Of a stretch of 64,000 nucleotides of DNA, positions 16,759 through 25,674 are shown in pieces. The notes under the pieces were generated by a model. That model saw only the letters and a program-made list of their open reading frames with translations. It searched no databases and was not told where the DNA came from. Each line of letters begins with the position of its first letter. The first letter of the stretch is position 1. The stretch lies in NCBI RefSeq assembly GCF_000373105.1, contig NZ_KB890423.1, positions 1-64,000 of the forward strand. The letters run 5' to 3'. Position numbers and translations under genes: made by a program. The DNA is from Neolewinella persica DSM 23188 (GTDB taxonomy: Bacteria > Bacteroidota > Bacteroidia > Chitinophagales > Saprospiraceae).

Positions 16759-16843
16759 TACCCGGAACGGGAATCGAACCCGTACTTCCTCAATGGAAAC
16801 TGGATTTTAAGTCCAGCGCGTCTACCAGTTCCGCCATCCGGGC
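16759..16843 (-). tRNA. tRNA-Leu (anticodon UAA)
   Basis: The minus strand folds as an 85-nt class II tRNA. The acceptor GCCCGGA pairs with TCCGGGT, and the D-arm contains AACTGGTAGACGCG. The anticodon stem CTGGA/TCCAG holds loop CTTAAAA (anticodon TAA). A long variable arm (TTTCC...GGAAG) and the T-arm GGGTTCGATTCCC follow. The discriminator base is A, as leucine tRNAs require. CCA is not encoded. It decodes UUA/UUG leucine codons. Confidence 0.93.
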
Positions 16844-17007
16844 GGTACAGTCGCAAAGGTAATTCTTTGGCGCACATTCACAAGCCCAAAGTGATTTTTA
16901 GCGCAACCTTGCACCTGTTAAATACCGTTACCCTTCTGGAAAGTTTCTCTTATTGGCTTTCCATGCCCCATTTTCCTTTACTCCTTTCACCTTTCTTCCT
17001 TTTACCG

Positions 17008-17682
17008 ATGAGACAATTCGCCATTTCAGACATCCACGGCCACCTGGATACTTTTAAGGCCCTCCTCCGTCAATTAGCTTTCAGTAAAAGGGATGAACTC
17101 TTTCTATTGGGAGATTTTATCGACCGGGGACCAAATAGCAAGGGGGTGATCGATTACGTGAAGGCCCTTCAGGCCAAAGGACGTCGGGTCCATTGCCTTC
17201 GGGGCAACCACGAACAAATGTGTGTTGAAGCGCCAAATAACCGGGATTACTGGCGCATGTGGCTCCAACATGGTGGAAAGGAAACCTGCGCCAGCTTTGC
17301 CAGCCAGGACTACACAGTGCCCGAGAAATACCTTTCGTGGATGAAGGAATTACCACTGCACCTTGAAACAGAAGGGTATCTTTTTGTCCACGCAGGGATC
17401 GACACCCGCAAATCGGATCCGTTGGCAGACCAGGATTCGTTGCTTTGGGCAAGAAATTGGACAGATAAAATGGACCACGATTGGCTGGATGGCCGCATCA
17501 TTGTTCATGGGCATACACCGACACCCGTTGAGGACATTCAGCTCAGCGTTCATGCCGTAGACCACCTGCCGGTCATTAACGTTGATGCAGGTTGCTTTGC
17601 GAAAAAAAGGAGCGGTATGGGCTATTTGTGCGCATTGGAGTTAGGGAGTCATGCGCTTACTTTTCAGAAGAATGTTGGCTAG
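17008..17682 (+). CDS. Metallophosphatase, PrpA/ApaH-like serine/threonine phosphatase
   Basis: 224 aa of the calcineurin-like phosphoesterase fold with all metal-site motifs: SDIHGH (Asp8, His10), GDFIDRG (35-41), GNHE (66-69), VHAGID and VHGHT. The compact size resembles bacterial PrpA/PrpB-type protein phosphatases and bis(nucleosyl)-tetraphosphatase relatives. I start at ATG 17008, directly before the first motif; the long upstream frame runs through the tRNA. The substrate cannot be told from sequence. Confidence 0.82.
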   Translation: MRQFAISDIHGHLDTFKALLRQLAFSKRDELFLLGDFIDRGPNSKGVIDYVKALQAKGRRVHCLRGNHEQMCVEAPNNRDYWRMWLQHGGKETCASFASQDYTVPEKYLSWMKELPLHLETEGYLFVHAGIDTRKSDPLADQDSLLWARNWTDKMDHDWLDGRIIVHGHTPTPVEDIQLSVHAVDHLPVINVDAGCFAKKRSGMGYLCALELGSHALTFQKNVG

Positions 17683-17772
17683 GTAGGGAGCTCGAAGCGT
17701 CGCGCAGCGACTTTTGAGCGTCCATGAGAGAGCAACCTTGAAGAGGGGGCAAAAGCACCCTGAAACCTCCCT

Positions 17773-17792
17773 TTGCACCTGCGTCCGCGCGC
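17773..17792 (+). repeat. Intergenic copy of the 20-bp motif
   Basis: Two mismatches to the consensus, lying between two convergent gene ends. In this place it cannot be an ordinary promoter for either neighbour. Confidence 0.65.
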
Positions 17793-17800
17793 CATTCATC

Positions 17801-19960
17801 TTACTCCGGCAACCCAAACGCTACATAGCTATCCCCAGCCCGGGTCCCCAGCTTTCCACCACCACAAGCAATCACTACTAACTGTTTTCCGTCAATTTCA
17901 TAAACGGCAGGCGTAGCAAAGCCCGCAGCGGGCAGATCTGTTTCCCAAAGCAAGACCCCGGTACGTTTATTAAAGGCCCGGAATTTACCATCGGAGGTGG
18001 CGGCAATAAACAGCACGCCTCCGGCGGTGATCACGGGGCCGCCGTAGTTTTCTGTACCGGTGGCAGGTAGGCCCTTCGCCTTATAATCCGGGTATTCCCC
18101 GAGTGGAATTTGCCAACGGTGCTCCCCTGTATTCAGGTCAATAGCGGTGAGCGTTCCCCAGGGTGGTGAGATGGCTGGTTTGCCGTCTGGAGCCAGGAAT
18201 TTCTTATAGCCGTTCATCTTCCAGGGTATAAAATACGGGTCTTCTCCGGGCGACAACGGTTTGAGCGTAAACGGCTGTTTGCCCTCCGTTTCTTGTTCCA
18301 GTACGAAGCTGGCCAGTGCTGCAACCTCCTCCTCTTTCAAGTGGCCAAAAGCTGGCATCATCCGTCGTCCGCTACGGATCAATTCGGCGAAGGAGCTGGT
18401 TTCGTAACGTTCGCCAATGTTGATAAGCGTAGGGTTGTTGCCCGTGCCAATCCGGTCCTCTCCGTGGCAGGTTTGGCAATGCTTCACGTACAGCCGCTGA
18501 CCAGCTGCTGCCCAATTCTCGTCTCCCCGGGGCGTCCACTCTACCTCCCGCATATCAATCAGCCAGGCCATATTGCTGCTGTTAACGTAGAGCATGTTCT
18601 CCTTTGGGTCAAAGGCCGGTCCTCCCCATTCTGCACCGCCATCAAAACCAGGCAGCAAAATGAAGGGTTGCTTACCCGGGGGGAGATACGGATTGCCATA
18701 ACGATGGGTACGAAATACTTCTGCTACTACCTCGCGGTCCGCTTCGCTGAGGTAGGGGTTAATGTCGCCCGGCCCAACAACTTGTCGGGCAAAGGGAGCA
18801 GGTTTGTCCGGAATCGGTTGGGTAGGGTGGAGCTGTTCACCGGGCATGGCACCAGCTTGCGGAACGGGCGTTTCGGTAACTGGGAAAACTGGTTTTCCGG
18901 TTTCACGATCTAACACAAATAAGTAGCCATTTTTAGTAGGCTGTGCTACCGCTGCAATGTCTTTGCCAGCGTGGTTGACGGTGACCAGTACGGGCGGGGT
19001 GGGGTGGTCTTTGTCCCAAAGGTCATGGTGGACGGTCTGGTAGTGCCAGCGGCGCTCTCCGGTAAGCGCATCCAAAGCAAGTACACAATTGGCGTAAAGA
19101 TTTTCTCCTGGCCGGTTGCCACCGTAAAAGTCATAGGACGCTGAACCGGTACCGCAAAAGATCAGCCCCCGGCCCTTGTCCATGCTGAAGCCCGACCAGG
19201 CATTGGCTCCTCCGGTGTACTCCCAGGCAGATTTGTTGTCCCAGGTGTCAAATCCTTCGTCCGTAGGCCCCGGGATAGTGCGGAAGATCCATTTTTGTTC
19301 TCCGGTACGAACGTCATAGGCGCGGATGTGGCCCGGTGCAGCCGGTAGTGACTCGTTGACCCGGGTACCCATCACCAGCACGTCCTGATAAACAATCCCC
19401 GGAGAGGTGGAGACGATGAAATCATCGTCCACATTACGACCCAGCCCCTTGTGTAAATCAATATGGCCTCCGTTTCCGAAGGAAGTAATAATTGCTCCGT
19501 CAGCGGCGTCGATGGCATAGGTTAGCGATCCGGCGGTAAAGAATAACCGGGTGCCGCCATCGCCTTTCCAGTGCGCCAGACCACGAGCATTAATCATATT
19601 GTGCTTGAACCTGCTTCCATTCTCATCCAGTGCAACATCCTGAGGGTCAAAGACCCATTTCTCCATCCCAGTCGCTGCTTCAGCGGCGAAAAGGCGCATT
19701 TGTGGCGTTACACCGTATAAACTGCCGTCCACCACGATTGGGTTGCACTGAATTTGGCTGAAATTGGCCGTATCAGCATCACCAGTGTGATAGGTCCATA
19801 AGGGAACCAGTTGATCTACGTTCGCCGTGTCAATCTGCGTAGCTTCACTGTAATGACTTAGACCGGGGTCACCGCCATAATACGACCAGCTTGCAGGGGG
19901 CGCTTGATCAGGCGTACAGGCAAAAAGAACAAGGAGTAGCAACAGAGGAATTAAGCGCAT
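17801..19960 (-). CDS. PQQ-dependent dehydrogenase lipoprotein with internal cytochrome c domain
   Basis: 719 aa. A lipoprotein signal (LLLLVLFACTPD) is followed by an eight-bladed PQQ propeller starting WSYYGGDPGLSHYSE. Further blades carry the GGNRPGENLYANCVLALD and PAGFATPAVYEIDG repeats. A c-type haem motif CQTCH (residues 495-499) lies in a cytochrome domain inserted before the last propeller blades, with a downstream MMPAF axial-Met candidate. This architecture is that of periplasmic PQQ quinoproteins in Bacteroidota annotated as glucose or alcohol dehydrogenases. It would oxidise a sugar or alcohol and pass electrons to the respiratory chain. The substrate is uncertain. Confidence 0.85.
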   Translation of the reverse strand: MRLIPLLLLLVLFACTPDQAPPASWSYYGGDPGLSHYSEATQIDTANVDQLVPLWTYHTGDADTANFSQIQCNPIVVDGSLYGVTPQMRLFAAEAATGMEKWVFDPQDVALDENGSRFKHNMINARGLAHWKGDGGTRLFFTAGSLTYAIDAADGAIITSFGNGGHIDLHKGLGRNVDDDFIVSTSPGIVYQDVLVMGTRVNESLPAAPGHIRAYDVRTGEQKWIFRTIPGPTDEGFDTWDNKSAWEYTGGANAWSGFSMDKGRGLIFCGTGSASYDFYGGNRPGENLYANCVLALDALTGERRWHYQTVHHDLWDKDHPTPPVLVTVNHAGKDIAAVAQPTKNGYLFVLDRETGKPVFPVTETPVPQAGAMPGEQLHPTQPIPDKPAPFARQVVGPGDINPYLSEADREVVAEVFRTHRYGNPYLPPGKQPFILLPGFDGGAEWGGPAFDPKENMLYVNSSNMAWLIDMREVEWTPRGDENWAAAGQRLYVKHCQTCHGEDRIGTGNNPTLINIGERYETSSFAELIRSGRRMMPAFGHLKEEEVAALASFVLEQETEGKQPFTLKPLSPGEDPYFIPWKMNGYKKFLAPDGKPAISPPWGTLTAIDLNTGEHRWQIPLGEYPDYKAKGLPATGTENYGGPVITAGGVLFIAATSDGKFRAFNKRTGVLLWETDLPAAGFATPAVYEIDGKQLVVIACGGGKLGTRAGDSYVAFGLPE

Positions 19961-20005
19961 AATCGTGTGGTTGATCCGCTTTAAAGGTAATACGTTCTTA
20001 TTTTC

Positions 20006-20025
20006 TGGCGGGGCCGCGGGTGCAA
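20006..20025 (-). repeat. Intergenic copy of the 20-bp motif
   Basis: Three mismatches to the reverse consensus, 46 bases upstream of the PQQ dehydrogenase start and oriented toward it. Confidence 0.6.
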
Positions 20026-20167
20026 AGGGAATTTTTGGAAAGCAAGGGAAAGAACTATAAAGAAACTAAGGCATTGAGTGCTACACTAAGAAGAATTCAA
20101 TCAAGATGAGATTTAGCCAAAGCCAGGGAAGGTGCATCCGCCGCAAAGTCTGCCCTTAAACTTATCC

Positions 20168-20187
20168 TTGCACCTGCGGCCGCGCCC
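20168..20187 (+). repeat. Perfect intergenic copy of the 20-bp motif
   Basis: A mismatch-free TTGCACCTGCGGCCGCGCCC preceded by TATCC, so the sequence TATCCTTG resembles a -7 box. It points toward the three-gene operon starting at 20424. Confidence 0.75.
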
Positions 20188-20423
20188 TGAAAGTCAAGGA
20201 GAGAATTCGTGAATGAAGGGGTAGCTACCGCATCAAAATGCCCACAGTACTCGTTTTGCCGACCCCGAAATTTAATCTTTTCTACGGCTCCATAATGCCT
20301 GAATGAACTTAATGGTTTCTGCCCTATAGCTCCCTTAGCGGAATTCCTTAGTTTTCTTAATGTCTTAGTGGTTACTGCCTCCCTACCTTGCAACTCTTTC
20401 ACCAAATCTTCGTCTTTCCCATC

Positions 20424-20870
20424 GTGACGACTAGTAACCCCAATTTTTACCTCCTCATCCTGGCAGCCCTTGGCTGGGCGGTTAGCCTGTATTTTGGCTT
20501 TTTTCGCTACAGACAATATCTTTGGAGTCGAAATAAAGTCCGGTATGACCTATTGCAAAAGATCGATCAACGCCGGGCTGACCTTGCTTCGAAGCTGTTG
20601 ATGTTTCTTGACATCAGCACTGCAACTAAGCCCCGAAAAGCAAGGACTAAAGCCCTACTTCGCCGATACTTCTCCCTCCTGCAGCAAGTTAATTTTTATC
20701 AGAATGAAGGGGTATTCGATGAGGCCATCCTGGTACATCTTCGGTCAACCATCTCCAGCGATCTCCGGGCCATTACCAGCCGCGATAAACAACTAAACAA
20801 CTTACTACTCGAGTGGCTGGCGACAGTGGCTACTCCTGGTGATTTTCTCAGTAGTCTGAATTTTGAATAA
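20424..20870 (+). CDS. Membrane-anchored helical protein, first gene of a PP-loop/cupin operon
   Basis: 148 aa from a GTG at 20424. A TTG at 20388 would add 12 residues and cannot be excluded. One strong transmembrane segment (NFYLLILAALGWAVSLYFGFF) is followed by a basic, mostly helical soluble region of about 115 residues with no recognised family. It ends eight bases before the PP-loop gene, so the two are almost certainly co-transcribed. The topology suggests an N-terminal anchor with a cytoplasmic tail. The function is unknown; a scaffold or partner for the downstream enzyme is conceivable only from the gene order. Confidence 0.6.
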   Translation: MTTSNPNFYLLILAALGWAVSLYFGFFRYRQYLWSRNKVRYDLLQKIDQRRADLASKLLMFLDISTATKPRKARTKALLRRYFSLLQQVNFYQNEGVFDEAILVHLRSTISSDLRAITSRDKQLNNLLLEWLATVATPGDFLSSLNFE

Positions 20871-20878
20871 TATTTTAG

Positions 20879-21952
20879 ATGAGCGTAATTTTCCTTAATT
20901 CTCACCGGGCAAAATCCGGTGTTCTCAATGGCCAGCCTTTACCAGAGGGCTATATTCTTGCCTGCAAATTCTTCGATTGTGGCATAATTGATCGTACCGC
21001 TACCCTTGATCAGGGCTTTAACTATGAGGTGCTTGATCCTATTCCCGAAGTATTGGGCGATGCAACCTCGTTTGCGGCAATTTGTGATCTGGTGGCAGCA
21101 GAAATTGTCGCCCGGGCCCGGGCGGAAGACCGGCCGATCCGGGTGCTGTGGTCAGGAGGTATTGACTCTACCGTAGCGCTCGTGGCTTTAATTAAGGCTT
21201 TACCGGAAGAAGAGTATTTTCGCCTGGTTCCGTTACTCAACATGATATCGATCAATGAGTATCCCTTGTTTTTTCGTCGGTACATCTTACATAAGTTACC
21301 CTTTCAGCATTGCTTGCCCCCAATTACCCAACACTTTGGAGATCGTGAATTATTGGTGACCGGAGAACACGGCGATCAGCTTTTCGGCAGTGATAAATTG
21401 CTTCCGCTGATCGTCAATGGCCTGAGCGAAGAGCCCTGGGAAAACGTTTTACCCCTGCACCTTTATGAGAAATTCGGCAAGGCTAAAAAGGTCGATCGGC
21501 TGATCGATTACCTACAGCCACAAGTTGGCACAGCTCCCCAACCGATCAACAGCACATTCGAGCTCTTCTGGTGGCTTAACTACTCCATTAAATGGCAGCA
21601 GGTTTCCCTCCGCTTACCGGTTTTTACATTCCGGCCTGACGTTAAAGAAATATTTGATCGGACCCATCATTTTTTCCGAGATGCTCGTTTCCAGCAGTGG
21701 AGCATTGCCAATCATCCTAATCGGGCCTGTACAAGGCTTAGTGATTATAAGATGGTCGCAAAAGAATACATCCACGCTTTCACTGACGATGAGGATTACC
21801 TGAACACAAAAACCAAGGAGCCTTCCCTGAAGCACGTCATTTTAGACCGTGCTACCCAGGGAGACGATCGCTATCGCATCGTGATGAGCACCGACTATCA
21901 ACCAGTTATCGAAACCTTCCACAAGAACCTGAAAAACCAACGAATCGTATGA
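20879..21952 (+). CDS. Stand-alone asparagine-synthetase-like PP-loop ATP pyrophosphatase
   Basis: 357 aa. The PP-loop VLWSGGIDSTVAL (SGGIDS at 92-97) and the second signature TGEHGDQLFGSD (161-172) correspond to the synthetase domain of asparagine synthetase B (SGGxDS and SGEGxDELFGGY). The N-terminal Gln-amidotransferase domain with its Cys2 is absent, replaced by about 85 unrelated residues. Such an enzyme would adenylate a carboxylate and add an amine or ammonia from another source. It starts eight bases after the membrane-protein gene and overlaps the cupin gene by four bases (ATGA). The substrate is unknown. Confidence 0.75.
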   Translation: MSVIFLNSHRAKSGVLNGQPLPEGYILACKFFDCGIIDRTATLDQGFNYEVLDPIPEVLGDATSFAAICDLVAAEIVARARAEDRPIRVLWSGGIDSTVALVALIKALPEEEYFRLVPLLNMISINEYPLFFRRYILHKLPFQHCLPPITQHFGDRELLVTGEHGDQLFGSDKLLPLIVNGLSEEPWENVLPLHLYEKFGKAKKVDRLIDYLQPQVGTAPQPINSTFELFWWLNYSIKWQQVSLRLPVFTFRPDVKEIFDRTHHFFRDARFQQWSIANHPNRACTRLSDYKMVAKEYIHAFTDDEDYLNTKTKEPSLKHVILDRATQGDDRYRIVMSTDYQPVIETFHKNLKNQRIV

Positions 21953-22647
21953 CACCCGCTTACTCAGAATTTGAATTCACCAACGGACTTTTGTTCGATT
22001 ATACGAACGACGAATACCCAACCCGCCTTCACGCCTGGACCGAAGATTCCGATTTTTCTTCGCCCGGCTCTACTTTTTACGGCTACGTATTCGAAGGCCC
22101 CGCTGCTGTTGCCGGTGGCGGCAACGAATACCAGCTCAAAGCCCGGCAGTTTTTCTGTTTTAATGAAGCAGTATCCATTGCCGGAGGACGGGGAATTATA
22201 ATCGAACGCGTTGGGTTCCGCGGCATGAACTCCCTTGGTGGCCCCGTCGAGGATTGGGGGCGCCTTAAATACATCGATGGTTGTACGGATTCCTTATTAG
22301 TCCCACCCGTAAAACTCGGAGACCCCTGTCTGAACGCTTTATTCTTCCCCGAGAACATTGACCAAACTGCCCACACGCATCCCTCCATGCGCGTGGGGAT
22401 GGTCATCGACGGCGCGGGCCGATGCGTGACTCCCGATAAAGTCTACGATCTGGTACCTGGAAAAATTTTCATCATCCACCCTGAAGGTACCCACCGTTTT
22501 CAAACGCTGGACGGGGGGAAATTAACGGTTGTCGCTTACCACCCTGACTCCGATTTCGGCCCGCAGGATGAGAACCATCCGATGATCAACAGAACGATTG
22601 TTGATGGGGTCTCGGCGGCTAAGATTGCTGAGATTCGGACGGTTTAA
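21949..22647 (+). CDS. Cupin-fold protein, third gene of the PP-loop operon
   Basis: 232 aa. The C-terminal half carries a cupin: HTHPSMRVGMVIDGAG (His142, His144) and IIHPEGTHRF (His177, His182), a plausible metal site. The N-terminal half (GSTFYGYVFEGPAAVAGGG ... GGRGIIIERVGF) looks like a second, degenerate cupin without the histidines, so a bicupin is likely. Its start overlaps the stop of the PP-loop gene, implying translational coupling. It may be an isomerase, dioxygenase or ligand-binding partner. None of these can be chosen from sequence alone. Confidence 0.7.
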   Translation: MTPAYSEFEFTNGLLFDYTNDEYPTRLHAWTEDSDFSSPGSTFYGYVFEGPAAVAGGGNEYQLKARQFFCFNEAVSIAGGRGIIIERVGFRGMNSLGGPVEDWGRLKYIDGCTDSLLVPPVKLGDPCLNALFFPENIDQTAHTHPSMRVGMVIDGAGRCVTPDKVYDLVPGKIFIIHPEGTHRFQTLDGGKLTVVAYHPDSDFGPQDENHPMINRTIVDGVSAAKIAEIRTV

Positions 22648-22771
22648 TACTGGCAGGTCTTTTCAGAAATTAGGATCTACGTGTACTTCTAAGGTTGAAG
22701 ATTGATGACAATCCAAAGAGCCTGGTTTGTAATAGCCGGCAGACAAACTTTTGTCCGGCTACGCCAGGCCA

Positions 22772-22817
22772 AAAGCATTTGTCGGACGGCGTGTGCGCCC
22801 CGTCCGACGGATGCTTT
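22772..22817. terminator. Strong hairpin between convergent operon and T9SS gene
   Basis: The arms AAAGCATTTGTCGGACGG (22772-22789) and CCGTCCGACGGATGCTTT (22800-22817) pair over 18 bp with two G-T-type mismatches. A smaller hairpin (AGCCGG...CCGGCT) lies just before it. It probably terminates both converging transcripts. Confidence 0.6.
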
Positions 22818-22871
22818 CTTGTTTGCGACGAAGGAGCGAAAAAAAGAAAGTCCCTCTCAAGGGTTTGGGAG

Positions 22872-25385
22872 TTATTTCAGCAGCACAATCGTCCCCGCAC
22901 GCCTAACACTTTCTCCATTGATCAAACGAGCGGTCAATTGATAAGTAAAAGTGCCCGGACTTTCCTCGTCGCCATCCCACCAATTTTCGCCAGGAGCGTA
23001 TTCCCAGACCATGCCTCCCCAACGGTTAAAAATCTGACAACTGGTGAGCGCTTCGACCTCCGGCCCTAAACCAGGAAGCCACCGGTCATTGATCCCATCT
23101 CCGTTTGGGCTAAAAGCGGTTGGCAGGTAAATCCGTGGCGCTCCATCCAGAACACTGAGCAGAATACTGTCGGTGACAACGCAGCCACGATCAGTAGTAG
23201 TCTGAAGTGTTAGGACAACATCTGCCACTGGCCTAAACTGGGCTACTGGACAATCCGAGCAGCTTATCGAATCCAGAGCTGTCCATTGGTAATCAACGAA
23301 ATTGGTTCCAGTAACGGAGGTGGCCATAAGGCTTACTGTTTCTCCCAGGCGTATGTAAGGAGATGTACTGATTGACACCTCTGCCGGAACCGCGTCAGGT
23401 ACTGTAACCTGGCGAAACGCCTCACAACCGGTGCTGTCGCGCAGGATAACCCCATAACTACCGGGCGGGAGACCTTCTATCCTGCCGGGTAAGAACGCGC
23501 CGTCAGGTATGAGCCGAAGACTTCCCCGGCCAGAAGGAGAAAGGCTGATGGTACCAGAGGAATCCCCGGTACAGGCCGGTGCTTCAGCCAAAAAACTAAG
23601 GGTTTGTCGGTTGGCTAAGTCAACAACAATATCTACGACTGAGGGCCTGCACCCAATGGCGTCGTTTACCGTTACCCGGTAATTGCCCGGGGGCAGGGTG
23701 GGGGTGTCGCCTAAAGCCGAGGGATCTGACCACGTGAAAGAATATGGGAACTCTCCGCCACTTACCGATAAACGTACTTCTGCCGTAGACAAACCACATT
23801 GCCCCAGTATGGAATAAGTTACCTCAGGGCCATCGGAGAAAGCCAGCTCCGTAAAATGGATGGAATCGCAGGCGTTCAATACTCCGGGAAATGTATCAGT
23901 ATAAACACCTGCAATGCTTAGGAACCGTCCGTTAAGCAGCAATGAATCTCCACGACAGACCGCAGTTCGGCTGAAACTGGTAGATTCACAGCGATCACAG
24001 GACCGGTTGCAGTCATCGGTAATGACCAATGTTGATGCTTCCCGATCAGTTGCTTCGGGGAGCCAATTGGTGGCCAGGGCGTTTACGTCTAGCAAAATGG
24101 GTCCCCATCCATTTGAAAGACTGGAAACTTCTACCGTCAAACTTCGTAACTCCAGGCATTCTGTATTACTTCGCCCTTCGTCGGTAAGACTTAACACGGC
24201 ACCAGTACGAGCACTTTCTCCCGGGTTGTCGAAGGATGCTAGGGTAAAAATGCCCTCATTCCCTACAAGTAGTTGCTGGTTTGCCCTTAGGTAGACGTTT
24301 GCATTTCCAGCCAGCAGGTAGCTGTAGCTCCAGTTAACGACTCCTTCAAGGTCAAGCTGCATTAACCAGGGGTCTCGCTTACCGATAAGTGAAAAGCCAT
24401 AGGTGAAAAGTCTTCCATCCTGGGCGACCAACTCAATGGGAGACTCACCGTTGTATTCAGTGATGTCGTATCGGCGGGTCCAGTCTACGGAGCCATCTGA
24501 AATATTAAGCCGACTTAGCAGCATGGAGGTATTGAGGCCTCCGGTTACGACACCGATACTTCCCCAATGCAGGACATATAATTTGTCTCCCACTATTTCA
24601 AGGTCAAAGGCATAAAGGCGGGCATTGGAGGTGCCTGGTACCGGGCCGATTTGCGTCCAAAGCGGTGCACCTTCCGGGGAGAACCGGCTGATCATTGCTC
24701 TGATGTCACCGGCTCCGCCGGTGGCCGAAACATTGCCGACGGTGTAAATACTTCCATCTTCGGCAACGGCGGCGTCCAAAAAGGCCTCGTCTCCAAGGAA
24801 GTCGTACCGTTGGCCTTCCGTGATTGGTTGACCATTGGCTTGATTAATGCGATGCATCATGGCGGAGATAAAGACCGGAAAGGCTTCGCCCTGCTTGCTG
24901 CCGGTGATCAGGTATTCACCACCAACTAGTTCGCTAAGGCCGGTGGCCTCGGAAGGGTAATTGGGCTGTACGAAATACATAAGCTCGTCCTGGTTAGGGT
25001 CGTACCTGAACAGGTAGGCTTTTTGCAGGTTGTCGTTAAAGGTGGCACCGACGCCGGCAATCATTCCAGCCCGGTCAACGATCAGTTCATTAAGGGTTGA
25101 AAGCTCAGTACTTTCACTACTGGTGACGATCACCCGTTGCCAACGGGGCTTTCCTTCATTATCTATTCGCGACAAAAAGATGTCTCCACCTACGGTTCCA
25201 CCCAGTAGAATATCTCCAGACGCTCCGGGGTAGGCCAACGCGCAGGTTGGTCGGAGATCGCGCCCTGATTCATCAGACCAAAGCTGAACAAAGGTTTCCC
25301 CGAAACAGCCTTCGCCCTGAGCGAAGAGTTGAATCGGACAGAAAAAAATCAGAATAAGGGATAGCTTACTTAATGCGGAATACAT
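22872..25385 (-). CDS. Secreted protein with SprB-type repeats and gliding-motility (CHU_C, T9SS type B) C-terminal domain
   Basis: 837 aa. The signal peptide MYSALSKLSLILIFFCPIQ then LFAQ favours the ATG at 25385 over the longer frame. The N-terminal 400 residues look like a beta-propeller of the delta-60/SBBP type (repeated GDIFLSRIDNEGKPRW, YLFRYDPN). A Cys-rich linker and SprB-like repeats (LPPGNYRVTVNDAIGC, LPPGSYGVILRDSTGC) follow. The end is a CHU_C domain (YLPTAFSPNGDGINDRW ... IFNRWGGMVWE), the type B signal for T9SS export and surface attachment. Role unknown, and an adhesin is a reasonable guess. Confidence 0.82.
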   Translation of the reverse strand: MYSALSKLSLILIFFCPIQLFAQGEGCFGETFVQLWSDESGRDLRPTCALAYPGASGDILLGGTVGGDIFLSRIDNEGKPRWQRVIVTSSESTELSTLNELIVDRAGMIAGVGATFNDNLQKAYLFRYDPNQDELMYFVQPNYPSEATGLSELVGGEYLITGSKQGEAFPVFISAMMHRINQANGQPITEGQRYDFLGDEAFLDAAVAEDGSIYTVGNVSATGGAGDIRAMISRFSPEGAPLWTQIGPVPGTSNARLYAFDLEIVGDKLYVLHWGSIGVVTGGLNTSMLLSRLNISDGSVDWTRRYDITEYNGESPIELVAQDGRLFTYGFSLIGKRDPWLMQLDLEGVVNWSYSYLLAGNANVYLRANQQLLVGNEGIFTLASFDNPGESARTGAVLSLTDEGRSNTECLELRSLTVEVSSLSNGWGPILLDVNALATNWLPEATDREASTLVITDDCNRSCDRCESTSFSRTAVCRGDSLLLNGRFLSIAGVYTDTFPGVLNACDSIHFTELAFSDGPEVTYSILGQCGLSTAEVRLSVSGGEFPYSFTWSDPSALGDTPTLPPGNYRVTVNDAIGCRPSVVDIVVDLANRQTLSFLAEAPACTGDSSGTISLSPSGRGSLRLIPDGAFLPGRIEGLPPGSYGVILRDSTGCEAFRQVTVPDAVPAEVSISTSPYIRLGETVSLMATSVTGTNFVDYQWTALDSISCSDCPVAQFRPVADVVLTLQTTTDRGCVVTDSILLSVLDGAPRIYLPTAFSPNGDGINDRWLPGLGPEVEALTSCQIFNRWGGMVWEYAPGENWWDGDEESPGTFTYQLTARLINGESVRRAGTIVLLK

Positions 25386-25563
25386 AATCTTTGGCAAGAT
25401 AAGGGTTGCCAGGGAAACGGGGCGTTGGCAGGCTGTTCCCGCCAAAGTAATCGTAAGCTCGGCCAAGTAAAAGCCTTCGCTCTCCGGACGAGGCAGGAGG
25501 TACTGCCTGACTCGGCCGAAGAGCTATCTTGTGGTTGCACTGTTGTTTCTTTGGTCCCTTCCC

Positions 25564-25583
25564 TGGCACCTGCGGCCGCGCCC
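25564..25583 (+). repeat. Intergenic copy of the 20-bp motif
   Basis: One mismatch to the consensus. It lies between two same-strand (minus) genes but points the opposite way, so it is not a promoter for either. Confidence 0.7.
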
Positions 25584-25616
25584 CTAAAACACGCCCGAGC
25601 AAGGCCGACATAAACG

Positions 25617-25655
25617 AAAAGCGGCTCGCCTTCCATAAGGAGGGCGAGCCGCTTT
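25617..25655 (-). terminator. Rho-independent terminator of typA
   Basis: A 12-bp perfect stem (AAGCGGCTCGCC / GGCGAGCCGCTT) with a 12-base loop, flanked by an A-run on the left and T-run on the right. It lies 20 bases after the typA stop. Confidence 0.8.
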
Positions 25656-25674
25656 TTATCAATACAGTTCTGAT

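Larger units (their letters stand above)
19961..20423. other. Gene-free divergent region rich in repeats
   Basis: Between the PQQ dehydrogenase and the membrane-protein operon lie a reverse motif copy (20006-20025) and a perfect forward copy (20168-20187), back to back about 140 bases apart, each pointing toward the neighbouring divergent gene. At 20290-20390 there is a quasi-periodic tract of CTTAG/CTTAA words (reverse complement: CACTAAGACATTAAG and similar). No convincing coding frame is present. Confidence 0.6.

Noticed and set aside
20097-20516. 139-aa minus-strand frame in the divergent gap
   Set aside because: It runs through a perfect motif copy and the word-repeat tract and overlaps the start of the operon gene. 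Composition is not protein-like.
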